Origin: Streptomyces beihaiensis
GTDB taxonomy: Bacteria; Actinomycetota; Actinomycetes; Streptomycetales; Streptomycetaceae
NCBI RefSeq assembly: GCF_026274175.1
Contig: NZ_JAPHNL010000264.1
Coordinates: forward strand, 1 to 47,554
Direction of reading: 5' to 3'
DNA: 47,554 nucleotides
Shown: positions 8,770 to 16,844 of the stretch, piece by piece
Layout of the letters: each line of letters opens with the position of its first letter
Position numbering within the stretch: position 1 is the stretch's first letter
Program-made: the position numbers and the translations under genes
The notes under the pieces: generated by a model
What the model saw: only the letters and a program-made list of their open reading frames with translations
The model's database searches: none
What the model was told of the DNA's origin: nothing

Positions 8770-9788
8770 GCGCGCCCGGCGAGCCCGTCCTGCGGGTCCG
8801 TGACCTCGTCAAGCACTTCCCCGTCCGCTCGCGCGGCGTCGTGCGCCGCAAGATCGGCGATGTCCACGCCGTGTGCGGGGTCTCCTTCGACCTGCACGAG
8901 AACGAGACGCTCGGCCTGGTCGGCGAGTCCGGTTCCGGCAAGACGACCACCGCTCGCACCCTGCTCAACCTGGAACGCCCCACGTCCGGCAGCGTCAGCT
9001 ACCGCGACCGCGAGCTCACCGGGCTGAGCAGACGTCAGATGCGGCCGCTGCGCGAGGAGTTGCAGATCGTCTTCCAGGACCCGTACGCCTCGCTCGACCC
9101 GCGCATCTCCGTGCGCGACATCATCGCCGAGCCGCTGCGCATCCACGGCCGCTACGACGAGGCGGGCCGCGCCGAGGTGCACGACCTGCTCCGTCTGGTC
9201 GGCCTCAACCCCGAGCACGGCAACCGGTACGCGCACGAGTTCTCCGGCGGGCAGCGCCAACGGATCGGCATCGCACGGGCGTTGGCCTTGCGTCCGAAAG
9301 TGGTCGTGCTCGACGAGCCGGTCTCGGCGCTGGACGTGTCCATCCAGGCGGGGGTCCTCAACCTGCTGATGGACCTTCAGGCCGAGCTCGGTCTGTCGTT
9401 CCTGTTCGTGGCGCACGACCTGTCGGTGATGCGGCACGTGGCGCACCGGGTCGCCGTGATGTACCTGGGGCGGATCGTCGAACTGGCCCCCACCCGGGAG
9501 CTGTTCGCCCGGCCCTCCCACCCGTACACGCAGGCTCTCATCTCCGCGATCCCGCTGCCCGACCCGCGCAAGGAGCGTGCCCGGCGCCGCATCGTGGTCC
9601 AGGGCGACGTGCCGAGTCCCATCAGTCCGCCCAGCGGCTGCCGGTTTCGCACCCGCTGCCCGAAGTTCGCCACGCAGCTCACCGAGAGCGAGCGTACGGC
9701 CTGTGTGGAGCAGACCCCCGAGCTGACCGACCGCGGCACCGGCACCCCGGTCGCCTGCCACTACGCCCAGCCGCTGGAGCTGCTGTGA
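8766..9788 (+). CDS. ABC importer ATPase (DppF type)
   Basis: The second ATPase, 340 residues. Walker A is GESGSGKT (53-60), the Q-loop is [11 protein letters not shown], the signature is FSGGQRQRI, Walker B is [11 protein letters not shown], and the H-loop is AHDLS. The C-terminal cysteine motif is [10 protein letters not shown]. With the DppD-type partner it makes the ATPase heterodimer driving import. The start overlaps the preceding stop as ATGA, and this is the last gene of the operon. The next gene converges from the other strand only 6 bases away. Confidence 0.93.
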   Translation: MSAPGEPVLRVRDLVKHFPVRSRGVVRRKIGDVHAVCGVSFDLHENETLGLVGESGSGKTTTARTLLNLERPTSGSVSYRDRELTGLSRRQMRPLREELQIVFQDPYASLDPRISVRDIIAEPLRIHGRYDEAGRAEVHDLLRLVGLNPEHGNRYAHEFSGGQRQRIGIARALALRPKVVVLDEPVSALDVSIQAGVLNLLMDLQAELGLSFLFVAHDLSVMRHVAHRVAVMYLGRIVELAPTRELFARPSHPYTQALISAIPLPDPRKERARRRIVVQGDVPSPISPPSGCRFRTRCPKFATQLTESERTACVEQTPELTDRGTGTPVACHYAQPLELL

Positions 9789-9794
9789 GAAGGG

Positions 9795-10532
9795 TCAACC
9801 GACACGGCTGTGCGGGAAGGCCGCGCGCAGCGCCGCACCGGCCCGCCCCACGACCGGGTCCCCGTGCCCGAAGCACGCCACGTCGGTGTCGAGCGCGGCA
9901 AGCCGCCCGAACGAGTCGAGGAGTTGGTCGCGCCGCAGATTGAACACGCCGGGGACGACGGCGCCGTCGGCCGGGGACGCGGCCGCCGTGTCCCCGGTGA
10001 ACAGCACGCCGTGCGCGGGCAGATACAACGCGATCGACCCGTCGGTGTGCCCGGGCACGTGGACGACCCGTGCGCCGCCGCCGAAGTCGAGCAGATCGCC
10101 GTCGCTCGACTCGCTGACGGCGTCCGGGAGTTCCGACGGCGCGGGGCGCGGTGGCAGCAGGGCGAGCGTCCGGTCGCGGATCGGTCGCTCCCAGGTCTCG
10201 ATCACCGGCTCGGGCCACGGCGCCTCGCCGCGCACGTACGGCGCGTCGAGCCGGTGGGCGAACACCTCGGCCCCGCTGATCCGCGCGAACTCGGCGGCGC
10301 CGCCGGCATGGTCCTCGTGGAAGTGGGTGAGGACGATCCGGCGCACGTCCTGCGGGGCGTGCCCCCAGTCGCGTACGGCATCGGCGATGGGCTGCCCGGC
10401 GCCCGGCGCGCCCGCGTCGATCAGGGTCAACTCGTCCCCGTCGCGCCACAGATATGCCTGGCCCACGGGGAAGCGCAGCATGCGCAGCCGGGGCGTGACA
10501 TCGACGACGTCGGTCGTTCGGTAAGGCGTCAT
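9795..10532 (-). CDS. Metallo-beta-lactamase-fold hydrolase
   Basis: A 245-residue metallo-hydrolase. The zinc-binding signature HFHEDH is at residues 70-75. The other expected ligands appear as HVPGHTDGS, LFTGDTA and a late CFGHGDPV. This matches the glyoxalase-II-like subgroup (Lactamase_B), which hydrolyses thioesters, lactones or similar bonds. The substrate is unknown. It reads toward the ABC operon and ends 6 bases from it. The ATG at 10532 lies close to the M20 peptidase gene end (64 bases), so it may be cotranscribed with that gene. Confidence 0.88.
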   Translation of the reverse strand: MTPYRTTDVVDVTPRLRMLRFPVGQAYLWRDGDELTLIDAGAPGAGQPIADAVRDWGHAPQDVRRIVLTHFHEDHAGGAAEFARISGAEVFAHRLDAPYVRGEAPWPEPVIETWERPIRDRTLALLPPRPAPSELPDAVSESSDGDLLDFGGGARVVHVPGHTDGSIALYLPAHGVLFTGDTAAASPADGAVVPGVFNLRRDQLLDSFGRLAALDTDVACFGHGDPVVGRAGAALRAAFPHSRVG

Positions 10533-10596
10533 GCCGGGACCGTACGGGCCGCGCGCGTGCGACGCCGTACGGTTCCGCTCACGGCGGAGCCCGGTG

Positions 10597-11958
10597 TCAG
10601 TGGGCGGCCGCGTACTTCTGCAGGAACAGCGCCTGCGCCACCGACAGGCGCCTGAGCTCGTCGGGGCAGACGCTCTCGTTGGCGGCGTGGATCTGCGCCT
10701 CCGGCTCGCTCAGGCCGATCAGGAGGATCTCGGCGTCCGGGTAGAGCGAGGCCAGCGTGTTGCACAGGGGGATCGAGCCGCCCTGGCCCGCGTACTGCAT
10801 CTCCTGGCCGTCGTAGGCATCCCGCATCGCCTCGGCCATCGCCCCGTAGGCGGGGCTCGTGGTGTCCGCGCGGAAGGGCTGGCCCTGGCCGAGCTGCTCG
10901 ACCCGGACGCGGGCGCCCCACGGGGTGTGCGCCTCGATGTGCTCGGTCAGCAGCTCCGTGGCCTTGGCGGCGTCGACGCCCGGCGGCACCCGCAGGCTGA
11001 TCAGGGCGCGAGCCCCGGCCTGAACGGACGGCGTGGCGCCGACGACGGGCGGGCAGTCGATGCCGAGGACGGTGACGGCGGGGCGTGCCCAGATCCGGTC
11101 GGCGACGGTACCGGAGCCGATCAGAGCGACGCCGTCGAGCACCTTGGCGTCCTTGCGGAACGTTTCCTCGTCGTACTGCAGGCCGTCCCACGTCGCGCCG
11201 GAGTCCAGGCCGTCGACGACGGTGGAGCCGTCGCCGTCACGCAGCGAGTCGAGGACGCGCACCAGGGCGGCGAGCGCGTCGGGGGCGGCGCCGCCGAACT
11301 GGCCGGAGTGGAGGTTGCCCTCCAGCGTGTCGATCCGCACCTGAAGCAGCGTCATGCCGCGCAGGATGGAGGTCGCGGTGGGCAGGCCCACGCGGAAGTT
11401 GCCCGAGTCGCCGATGACCATGGTGTCGGCGGTCAGCAGCTCGGGGTGCTGTTCGGCGTAGCGCTCCAGGCCGCCGGTGCCCATCTCCTCCGAGCCCTCG
11501 GCGATCACCTTGACGTTGACCGGAACGCCGCCGTGGGCCTTCAGCGCGCGGATCGTGAGCAGATGCATCAGGACGCCGCCCTTGCAGTCGGCCGCGCCAC
11601 GCCCGTACCAGCGGCCGTCCTCCCGCTCGGTCAGCTCGAACGGCGGCGTGGTCCAGGCCGCTTCGTCCAGCGGCGGCTGCACGTCGTAGTGGGCGTAGAG
11701 CAGCACCGTGGGCGCGCCCTCGGGGCCGGGCAGGAAGCCGTAGACGGACTGGGTGCCGTCCGGGGTGTCGAGCAGGGCCACGTCCTGGAAGCCCTCGGCG
11801 CGCAGCGCGTCGGCGACCCAGTTCGCGGCGCCCTCACTCTCGCTCTTGGGGTACTGGTCGAAGTCCGCCACCGACTTGAAGGCCACCAGCTCGGTCAGCT
11901 CGTCCTTCGCGCGGGGCATGAGCGAGGCGACGGTCTCGGCGATCGGTTGGGGCGACAT
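10597..11958 (-). CDS. M20 family metallopeptidase / dipeptidase
   Basis: A 453-residue cocatalytic zinc peptidase of the M20 (CNDP/ArgE/DapE) family. Motifs in order: YAHYDVQPP (first His and catalytic Asp), GAADCKGG (bridging Asp), EGSEEMGTGG (catalytic Glu then ligand Glu), GDSG (Asp) and a C-terminal HAANES (His). A dimerisation domain lies between, containing LRVPPGVDAAKA. It would split dipeptides or N-acyl amino acids in the cytoplasm, a plausible partner of the peptide importer, although the genes are not in one operon. ATG 11958 is preferred because GAGGAG lies 9 bases upstream. Confidence 0.92.
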   Translation of the reverse strand: MSPQPIAETVASLMPRAKDELTELVAFKSVADFDQYPKSESEGAANWVADALRAEGFQDVALLDTPDGTQSVYGFLPGPEGAPTVLLYAHYDVQPPLDEAAWTTPPFELTEREDGRWYGRGAADCKGGVLMHLLTIRALKAHGGVPVNVKVIAEGSEEMGTGGLERYAEQHPELLTADTMVIGDSGNFRVGLPTATSILRGMTLLQVRIDTLEGNLHSGQFGGAAPDALAALVRVLDSLRDGDGSTVVDGLDSGATWDGLQYDEETFRKDAKVLDGVALIGSGTVADRIWARPAVTVLGIDCPPVVGATPSVQAGARALISLRVPPGVDAAKATELLTEHIEAHTPWGARVRVEQLGQGQPFRADTTSPAYGAMAEAMRDAYDGQEMQYAGQGGSIPLCNTLASLYPDAEILLIGLSEPEAQIHAANESVCPDELRRLSVAQALFLQKYAAAH

Positions 11959-12091
11959 AAGGGGCAGCTCCTCGTGGGTGCGTCGTGGTGCGGGTTGTGC
12001 GAAGGATCCTCCCACAGCGGCCCGGCGCGGGGGCCACCGTAGGATGCCCGGGGAAATGCGGCAGCCAGGTGATCAGGAGCGGTGGACCATC
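11959..12091. promoter_or_regulatory. Divergent promoter region, peptidase and flavoprotein
   Basis: This 133-base interval separates the two start codons. On the plus strand TAGGAT at 12039-12044 matches the Streptomyces -10 pattern TANNNT and would place a transcript start near 12052, ahead of AGGAG (12075-12079). No convincing -35 element is visible. Confidence 0.35.
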
Positions 12092-13324
12092 GTGAGCGGC
12101 GAGAACTCGACGGGCGGCAGCGAAGTGGGCGGCGAGGGGGCCGAGGGCTCCGCCGAGGTGTGGGACGTCGTGGTGGTCGGCGCGGGCCCGGCGGGAGCCT
12201 GCGCCGCGTACGCGGCGGCGGTCGCGGGCCGCCGGGTGCTGCTCCTGGAGAAGGCGGAGCTGCCCCGGTACAAGACGTGCGGCGGCGGCATCATCGGCCC
12301 GTCCCGCGACGCGCTGCCGCCGGGCTTCGAGCTGCCCTTCAAGGACCGGATCGGCGCGGTGACGTTCACCCTGAACGGCAAGTACACGCGCACCCGCCGC
12401 TCCCGCTCCATGCTGTTCGGTCTCATCAACCGGCCCGAGTTCGACGCGCAACTGGTCGAGCACGCCCAGAAGGCGGGCGCCGAACTGCGCACCGGTGCCA
12501 CGGTCTCACGCGTCGAACAGCACGGCCCGTCGGTGCCCGACCGGCGCACGGTCGCCGTGGTGCTGCAGAACGGCGAGACGGTCCTGGCGCGGGCCGTGGT
12601 CGGCGCCGACGGCAGCGCGAGCCGGATAGGAGCGCATGTCGGGGTCAAGCTCGACCAGGTCGACCTGGGACTGGAGGCGGAGATCCCGGTCCCCGAGCCG
12701 GTCGCGGACGACTGGCGCGGCCGCGCCCTGATCGACTGGGGTCCGCTGCCCGGCAGTTACGGGTGGGTGTTCCCCAAGGGCGACACGCTGACGGTCGGTG
12801 TCATCTCGGCGCGCGGCGACGGGGCCGCCACCAAGCGGTATCTGGACGACTTCATCGGCCGCCTCGGCCTCGCGGGGTTCGAGCCCGCTGTCTCCTCCGG
12901 GCATCTGACGCGGTGCCGTGCCGACGACTCGCCGCTGTCTCGTGGGCGGGTGCTCGTGTGCGGGGACGCGGCGGGGCTTCTTGAACCGTGGACGCGGGAG
13001 GGCATCTCGTTCGCGCTGCGCTCGGGACGCCTCGCGGGGGAGTGGGCGGTGCGGGTGGCCGAGTCCCACGACGCGGTCGACGCCCGCCGTCAGGCGCTGA
13101 ACTACGCGTTCGCGGTGAAGGCCGGTCTCGGCGTCGAGATGGCCGTCGGCAAGCGGATGCTGAACGTCTTCGAGCGCAGGCCCGGGACGCTGCACGCGGC
13201 GATCACCGGCTTCCGCCCCGCGTGGCACGCGTTCGCGAAGATCACGCGGGGGGCGACGACGCTCGGCGAGATCGTCCGCACGCATCCGGTGGCCGGGCGC
13301 GTCCTTTCACGGATGGACGGCTGA
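12092..13324 (+). CDS. Geranylgeranyl-reductase family FAD oxidoreductase
   Basis: A 410-residue flavoprotein. The FAD dinucleotide-binding motif VVVGAGPAGACAAYAAAVAG (GxGxxG at about 30-35) is followed by the Glu of LLLEKAELPRYKTCGGGI; the YKTCGGG segment is characteristic of geranylgeranyl-reductase-type enzymes. The second FAD contact is VCGDAAGLLEPWTREGISFA. These enzymes reduce isoprenoid double bonds of lipids, quinones or carotenoid precursors; the actual substrate is unknown. GTG 12092 is the preferred start, with AGGAG 12 bases upstream. An in-frame ATG at 12044 would add 16 residues. The N-terminal 20 residues are Gly/Ser/Glu-rich and unlikely to be structured. Confidence 0.88.
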   Translation: MSGENSTGGSEVGGEGAEGSAEVWDVVVVGAGPAGACAAYAAAVAGRRVLLLEKAELPRYKTCGGGIIGPSRDALPPGFELPFKDRIGAVTFTLNGKYTRTRRSRSMLFGLINRPEFDAQLVEHAQKAGAELRTGATVSRVEQHGPSVPDRRTVAVVLQNGETVLARAVVGADGSASRIGAHVGVKLDQVDLGLEAEIPVPEPVADDWRGRALIDWGPLPGSYGWVFPKGDTLTVGVISARGDGAATKRYLDDFIGRLGLAGFEPAVSSGHLTRCRADDSPLSRGRVLVCGDAAGLLEPWTREGISFALRSGRLAGEWAVRVAESHDAVDARRQALNYAFAVKAGLGVEMAVGKRMLNVFERRPGTLHAAITGFRPAWHAFAKITRGATTLGEIVRTHPVAGRVLSRMDG

Positions 13325-13345
13325 GCGGGGCCGGCACCGGCCGGC

Positions 13346-13801
13346 TCACCCGGTGACGGTGATGCGGAAGACCGGGTGGTCCGGGGCGATCCGGCGCAGG
13401 TCGGCGTCGGGCGAGTCCGGCCCCACGCCGTTGAAGAACACCCCGACCTCCGCCTTCCAGCGCTTGAGGTAGGCGCGCAGCAGCGGCACCTTCTCGTCGT
13501 CCTCGACCTCCACCGCGGTGAACTCCTCGACCCGCTTGCCCAGGCGGAGCTGTCCGCCGCCCGCGGCCCGCATGTTGTGCGTCCACTGGACGTGGCCGCG
13601 CGGGGCGAGGAGGTACTGCTCGCCGTCGACCGTCAGCAGGTTGACGGGGGTGGTGCGCCAGGCGCCGCTCTTGCGGCCCCGGACGGCCAGCACGCGGGAG
13701 CCCCAGACACTCAGGCCCCGGCGGGTCAGCCAGGCCACGGCGCGGTTCATGACGTTCACGGTGAACCAGCCGGGCTTCTGCACGTGAGTGGATGCGGACA
13801 T
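13346..13801 (-). CDS. Deazaflavin (F420)-dependent nitroreductase-family protein (DDN-like)
   Basis: A 151-residue split-beta-barrel protein of the DDN/F420-dependent group. Typical features are the conserved RGRKSGAWRTTPVNLL segment, LLAPRGHVQWTHNMRAAGG and a C-terminal HPVFRI. Such enzymes use reduced F420 to reduce quinones, nitro compounds or unsaturated lactones. Substrate and cofactor use here are inferred from family. ATG 13801 has a consensus AGGAGG 6 bases upstream. It diverges from a TetR repressor gene across repeated operator-like boxes, so it is probably that repressor's target. Confidence 0.88.
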   Translation of the reverse strand: MSASTHVQKPGWFTVNVMNRAVAWLTRRGLSVWGSRVLAVRGRKSGAWRTTPVNLLTVDGEQYLLAPRGHVQWTHNMRAAGGGQLRLGKRVEEFTAVEVEDDEKVPLLRAYLKRWKAEVGVFFNGVGPDSPDADLRRIAPDHPVFRITVTG

Positions 13802-13845
13802 CGGGTCCTCCTGGGGTGGTGAGCGGTCAGGGTGAGTGCCCCGCC

Positions 13846-13921
13846 GAACACTGTGTGAGCGGTGCTCTCGCTTGAGAACAGTGTGCACGATTCGGTGAGC
13901 CACGACAAGAGCGGTGCTCTC
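13846..13921. promoter_or_regulatory. Repeated operator-like boxes between the DDN-like and TetR genes
   Basis: The 13-base box GAGCGGTGCTCTC occurs twice (13857-13869 and 13909-13921, 52 bases apart); its first 11 bases form the palindrome GAGC-GGT-GCTC. A second kind of box, GAACACTGTG / GAACAGTGTG, occurs at 13846-13855 and 13876-13885. These fit binding sites for the adjacent TetR regulator, controlling itself and the reductase. Confidence 0.55.
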
Positions 13922-13980
13922 ATTTTTGTCACTCGCTCTGGGTTGTGTGCGCCGATCTGGTCCGTGACAGACTGGTGCCC

Positions 13981-14715
13981 ATGAGTACGAGTCGCGACAG
14001 AACCGCACGCGCCACAAGCGCCGCCGGGGGGATTCAAGGGGTCCGCGCCCGCGCCCGGCAGGAGATCACCGTCGCCATCAAGGACGAGGCACGCAGACAG
14101 CTCGCCGTCGACGGCGCCGCGAAGCTGTCGCTGCGCGCGGTCGCCCGGGAACTCGGCATGGTCTCGTCGGCCCTGTACCGCTACTTCCCCAGCCGGGACG
14201 AGCTGCTGACCGCACTGATCGTGGACGCGTACGACTCCATGGGCGAGGCCGCCGAGCGTGCCGACGCGGACCTTCCGAACGGCGCGTCCCCGGTCACCCG
14301 GTGGGTGGCCGTGTGCTGTGCCGTGCGGCAGTGGGGCCTGACGCACCCGCACGAGTACGCGCTCATCTATGGTTCGCCGGTACCGGGCTACACCGCCCCC
14401 ACGACCACGATCCGCAGCGCGGCGCGGGTCGGCCTGCTCCTCATCGCGATCGTCCGCGAGGCATGTGAGAGCGGGCGGGTGACGCTGCCACCGCTGGCCG
14501 ACGAGGCCCGCCCGGAGGCCGAGCGGATCGCCGCCGACCTCGCGCCCGAGCTGCCGCCTGAGGTCGCGGCCGCCCTCGTCGCCGCATGGGCCCAGCTCTA
14601 CGGGCTGCTCGGCTTCGAACTGTTCGGCCAGTTCAACCGGGTCGTGGAGGAACGTGCGGTCTTCTTCGAGCAGGCCGTCACCCGTCTCGCGCAGGGGGTC
14701 GGCCTGACGGAGTAG
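13981..14715 (+). CDS. TetR family transcriptional regulator
   Basis: A 244-residue one-component repressor. The N-terminal DNA-binding domain spans about residues 25-80; its helix-turn-helix reads LSLRAVARELGMVSSALYRYFPSRDELLTALI. The C-terminal ligand domain, with WVAVCCAVRQWGLTHPHEYALIYGSPVPGY, belongs to the WHG/TetR_C_13 type. ATG 13981 begins right after the operator region with no obvious ribosome site. The gene probably represses itself and the divergent DDN-like reductase, de-repressing on binding a hydrophobic or xenobiotic ligand (inference). Confidence 0.88.
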   Translation: MSTSRDRTARATSAAGGIQGVRARARQEITVAIKDEARRQLAVDGAAKLSLRAVARELGMVSSALYRYFPSRDELLTALIVDAYDSMGEAAERADADLPNGASPVTRWVAVCCAVRQWGLTHPHEYALIYGSPVPGYTAPTTTIRSAARVGLLLIAIVREACESGRVTLPPLADEARPEAERIAADLAPELPPEVAAALVAAWAQLYGLLGFELFGQFNRVVEERAVFFEQAVTRLAQGVGLTE

Positions 14716-14788
14716 GCGCCGGGGAGGGGCAAGGCCCGGATTCGGGCGAGACCGTGAGCGCGCGCGGCGCACACCGGCGGTCTCGGGG

Positions 14789-14812
14789 CCCGTACTCCGC
14801 CGGGAGTACGGG
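14789..14812. promoter_or_regulatory. Perfect 10-bp inverted repeat upstream of the two-component system
   Basis: CCCGTACTCC (14789-14798), GCCG, GGAGTACGGG (14803-14812). The GTACTCC/GGAGTAC arms with a 4-base spacer look like a NarL-type response-regulator site, 56 bases before the kinase start. A hairpin terminator for the TetR gene, about 75 bases after its stop, is the alternative reading. A TTAGCGT sequence at 14855-14861 could be the -10. Confidence 0.55.
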
Positions 14813-14867
14813 TGATCACCTCGCACGGCTGACGCCAGCCGCTGCCCGCGGCCCTTAGCGTGGCCGC

Positions 14868-16169
14868 ATGGACGCGCAGCGGAGCCAGCGGGAACACCGC
14901 GAATACGGCGGCGGCCCGTGGTGGAACCAGGGGCTTGCCCGGTGGAACCGCGGCACCGAACACGCGTGGCCCTGGCGCTCCACGGTCGCGGTCACCGTGT
15001 TCGTGCTCGTCGCCTCCGGCTTCGCCGCGCACGGCCAGCGGGGCCGCGCCGACCTCGACGTCTTCGCGCGGCTGGTGCTCCTGGCCTCGGGCGTCCTGCT
15101 GCTGTGGCGCAGACGCCACCCGGTGGCGGTCGCCTACGGCACGGCGGTGTCCGCCACGGTGTACCTCGGCGCGGGGTATCCGTACGGCCCCGTCTTCGTC
15201 ACCGTGGCGCTCGGCTGCTTCGCCGCGATCGTGGCCGGGCACCGGTGGGCGGCGTGGGGCGCGGTCGGACTGTTCTGGGCCGGGCACGTGGTCGTGGGGC
15301 ACTGGCTGTACGCGTACCTGCCGCCGTCGGGCGACAGGCCCGCCTCGTGGGGGCAGGAGCTGTTCGTCGCGGCGTGGGTGCTCGCCGTCGTCGCCGTCGC
15401 GGAGCTGGCCAGGCTCCGCCGCGAGCAGTGGGCGCAGGCCAGGGCCGAGCGGCAGCGCGCCGCGCGGCGGCGGGCCGACGAGGAACGGCTGCGTATCGCA
15501 CGCGAACTGCACGACGTGCTCGCCCACTCCATCGCCGTGATCAACGTGCAGGCAGGCGTGGGGCTCGCACTGCTCGACTCCGACCCCGAACAGGCGCGCA
15601 GCGCGCTCGCCACCATCAAGAGCGCGAGCAAGGAGGCGCTCGGGGAGGTGCGGCAGGTCCTCGACACCCTGCGCACGTCCGACACGGCGTCACACAGCGC
15701 CACCGGTGGTGCCGCACCCCGTTCGCCGGCCCCCGGCCTCGACGGCCTCGGGGAACTCGCCGAGCAGGCCGCCACCGCGGGCCTCGCGGTCGACATCGGT
15801 GAGGAGGGCGAGCGGCGCGCGCTGCCGCCCGGCGCGGACCTCGCCGCCTTCCGCATCGTGCAGGAGGCACTCACCAATGTCGTACGGCACTCCGAGTCCC
15901 GGCACGCGCGCGTGCGCCTGCGGTACGCGGACCGGTCGCTGACGCTCACCGTCGACGACGACGGACCCGCGAGCCGGGCCGACGCCGGCGGCAGCGGGAA
16001 CGGACTCGCCGGAATGCGCGAGCGGGCCGCCGCCCTCGGTGGCACGATCGAGGCGGGTACGCGCCCCGACGGCGGGTTCCGGGTCCTGGCGACCCTCCCG
16101 CTGCCGCCGTCCACGCCGCGCCCGCCGTCGTCATCGTCCTCGTCACCGGAGCCGGAGGCATCCCGTTGA
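14868..16169 (+). CDS. Sensor histidine kinase (HisKA_3, NarL-system type)
   Basis: A 433-residue membrane kinase. About five or six hydrophobic segments lie between residues 38 and 180, with very short loops and no large extracellular domain. It therefore probably senses membrane state or a partner protein. The HisKA_3 dimerisation helix contains RIARELHDVLAHS, with the phosphorylated His at about 215. The HATPase domain has the N-box EALTNVVRHS and the G-box GNGLAGMRERAAALGG. The last 20 residues are a Pro/Ser tail. No ribosome site precedes ATG 14868 and a -10-like sequence lies 7 bases upstream, so translation may be leaderless. It overlaps the response regulator start. Confidence 0.93.
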   Translation: MDAQRSQREHREYGGGPWWNQGLARWNRGTEHAWPWRSTVAVTVFVLVASGFAAHGQRGRADLDVFARLVLLASGVLLLWRRRHPVAVAYGTAVSATVYLGAGYPYGPVFVTVALGCFAAIVAGHRWAAWGAVGLFWAGHVVVGHWLYAYLPPSGDRPASWGQELFVAAWVLAVVAVAELARLRREQWAQARAERQRAARRRADEERLRIARELHDVLAHSIAVINVQAGVGLALLDSDPEQARSALATIKSASKEALGEVRQVLDTLRTSDTASHSATGGAAPRSPAPGLDGLGELAEQAATAGLAVDIGEEGERRALPPGADLAAFRIVQEALTNVVRHSESRHARVRLRYADRSLTLTVDDDGPASRADAGGSGNGLAGMRERAAALGGTIEAGTRPDGGFRVLATLPLPPSTPRPPSSSSSSPEPEASR

Positions 16170-16831
16170 TCCGCGTGCTGCTCGCCGACGACCAGTCGCT
16201 GGTCCGCGCCGGGTTCAGGGCCCTGCTCGACGCGCAGAGCGACATCGAGGTGGCGGGTGAGGCCGCCGACGGCGAGGAGGCCGTACGGATGGTGCGCGAG
16301 CTGCGGCCCGACGTCGTCCTCATGGACATCCGCATGCCACGCCTCGACGGCCTGGCCGCCACCCGCCGCATCGGCGAGGACGCGGACCTGGGAGCGGTGA
16401 AGGTGGTCATGCTCACCACCTTCGAACTCGACGAGTACGTCTTCGAGGCGATCCGCTGCGGCGCCTGCGGTTTCCTCGTCAAGGACACCGAACCGGACGA
16501 ACTGCTGCGCGCCGTACGGGCGGTGGTGCACGGTGACGCGCTGCTGTCGCCGGGCGTCACCCGGCGGCTGATCGCCGAGTTCGCGGCCCGGTCCAAGGAG
16601 CCGGAGGCCGGGGTGTCGCTGTCCGCCCTCACGGACCGGGAGCGGGAGGTGATGGCGCTGGTCGGCATCGGCCTGTCCAACGAGGAGATCGCCCGTCGCC
16701 TCGTCGTCAGCCCGCTCACCGCCAAGACGCACGTCAGCCGCACGATGGTCAAGCTCGGCGCGCGCGACCGGGCCCAACTCGTGGTCCTCGCCTACGAGTC
16801 GGGCCTGGTGCGGCCGGGCTGGCTCGGCTGA
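16166..16831 (+). CDS. Response regulator, NarL/FixJ family
   Basis: A 221-residue protein. The receiver domain has the acidic pair D8-D9, the phosphoacceptor Asp54 in VLMDIRMPRLDG, the conserved Thr in VVMLTTFELDEYVF and Lys in FLVKDTEPDE. A LuxR-type helix-turn-helix fills the C-terminus: LTDREREVMALVGIGLSNEE, then AKTHVSRTMVKLGARDRAQL. The start is TTG 16166, overlapping the kinase stop as TTGA, with GGAGG (16153-16157) 8 bases upstream, so the pair is translationally coupled. Likely targets are its own promoter and the similar motif before the SHOCT gene at 32749-32768 (inference). Confidence 0.93.
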   Translation: MIRVLLADDQSLVRAGFRALLDAQSDIEVAGEAADGEEAVRMVRELRPDVVLMDIRMPRLDGLAATRRIGEDADLGAVKVVMLTTFELDEYVFEAIRCGACGFLVKDTEPDELLRAVRAVVHGDALLSPGVTRRLIAEFAARSKEPEAGVSLSALTDREREVMALVGIGLSNEEIARRLVVSPLTAKTHVSRTMVKLGARDRAQLVVLAYESGLVRPGWLG

Positions 16832-16844
16832 CGCGCGCCCCGGC

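Noticed and set aside
14716-14867. The inverted repeat at 14789-14812 as a simple terminator of the TetR gene
   Set aside because: Possible, but the arms lack a T-run and a related motif occurs before the SHOCT gene, so a regulator site is preferred. The alternative is kept in the feature note.
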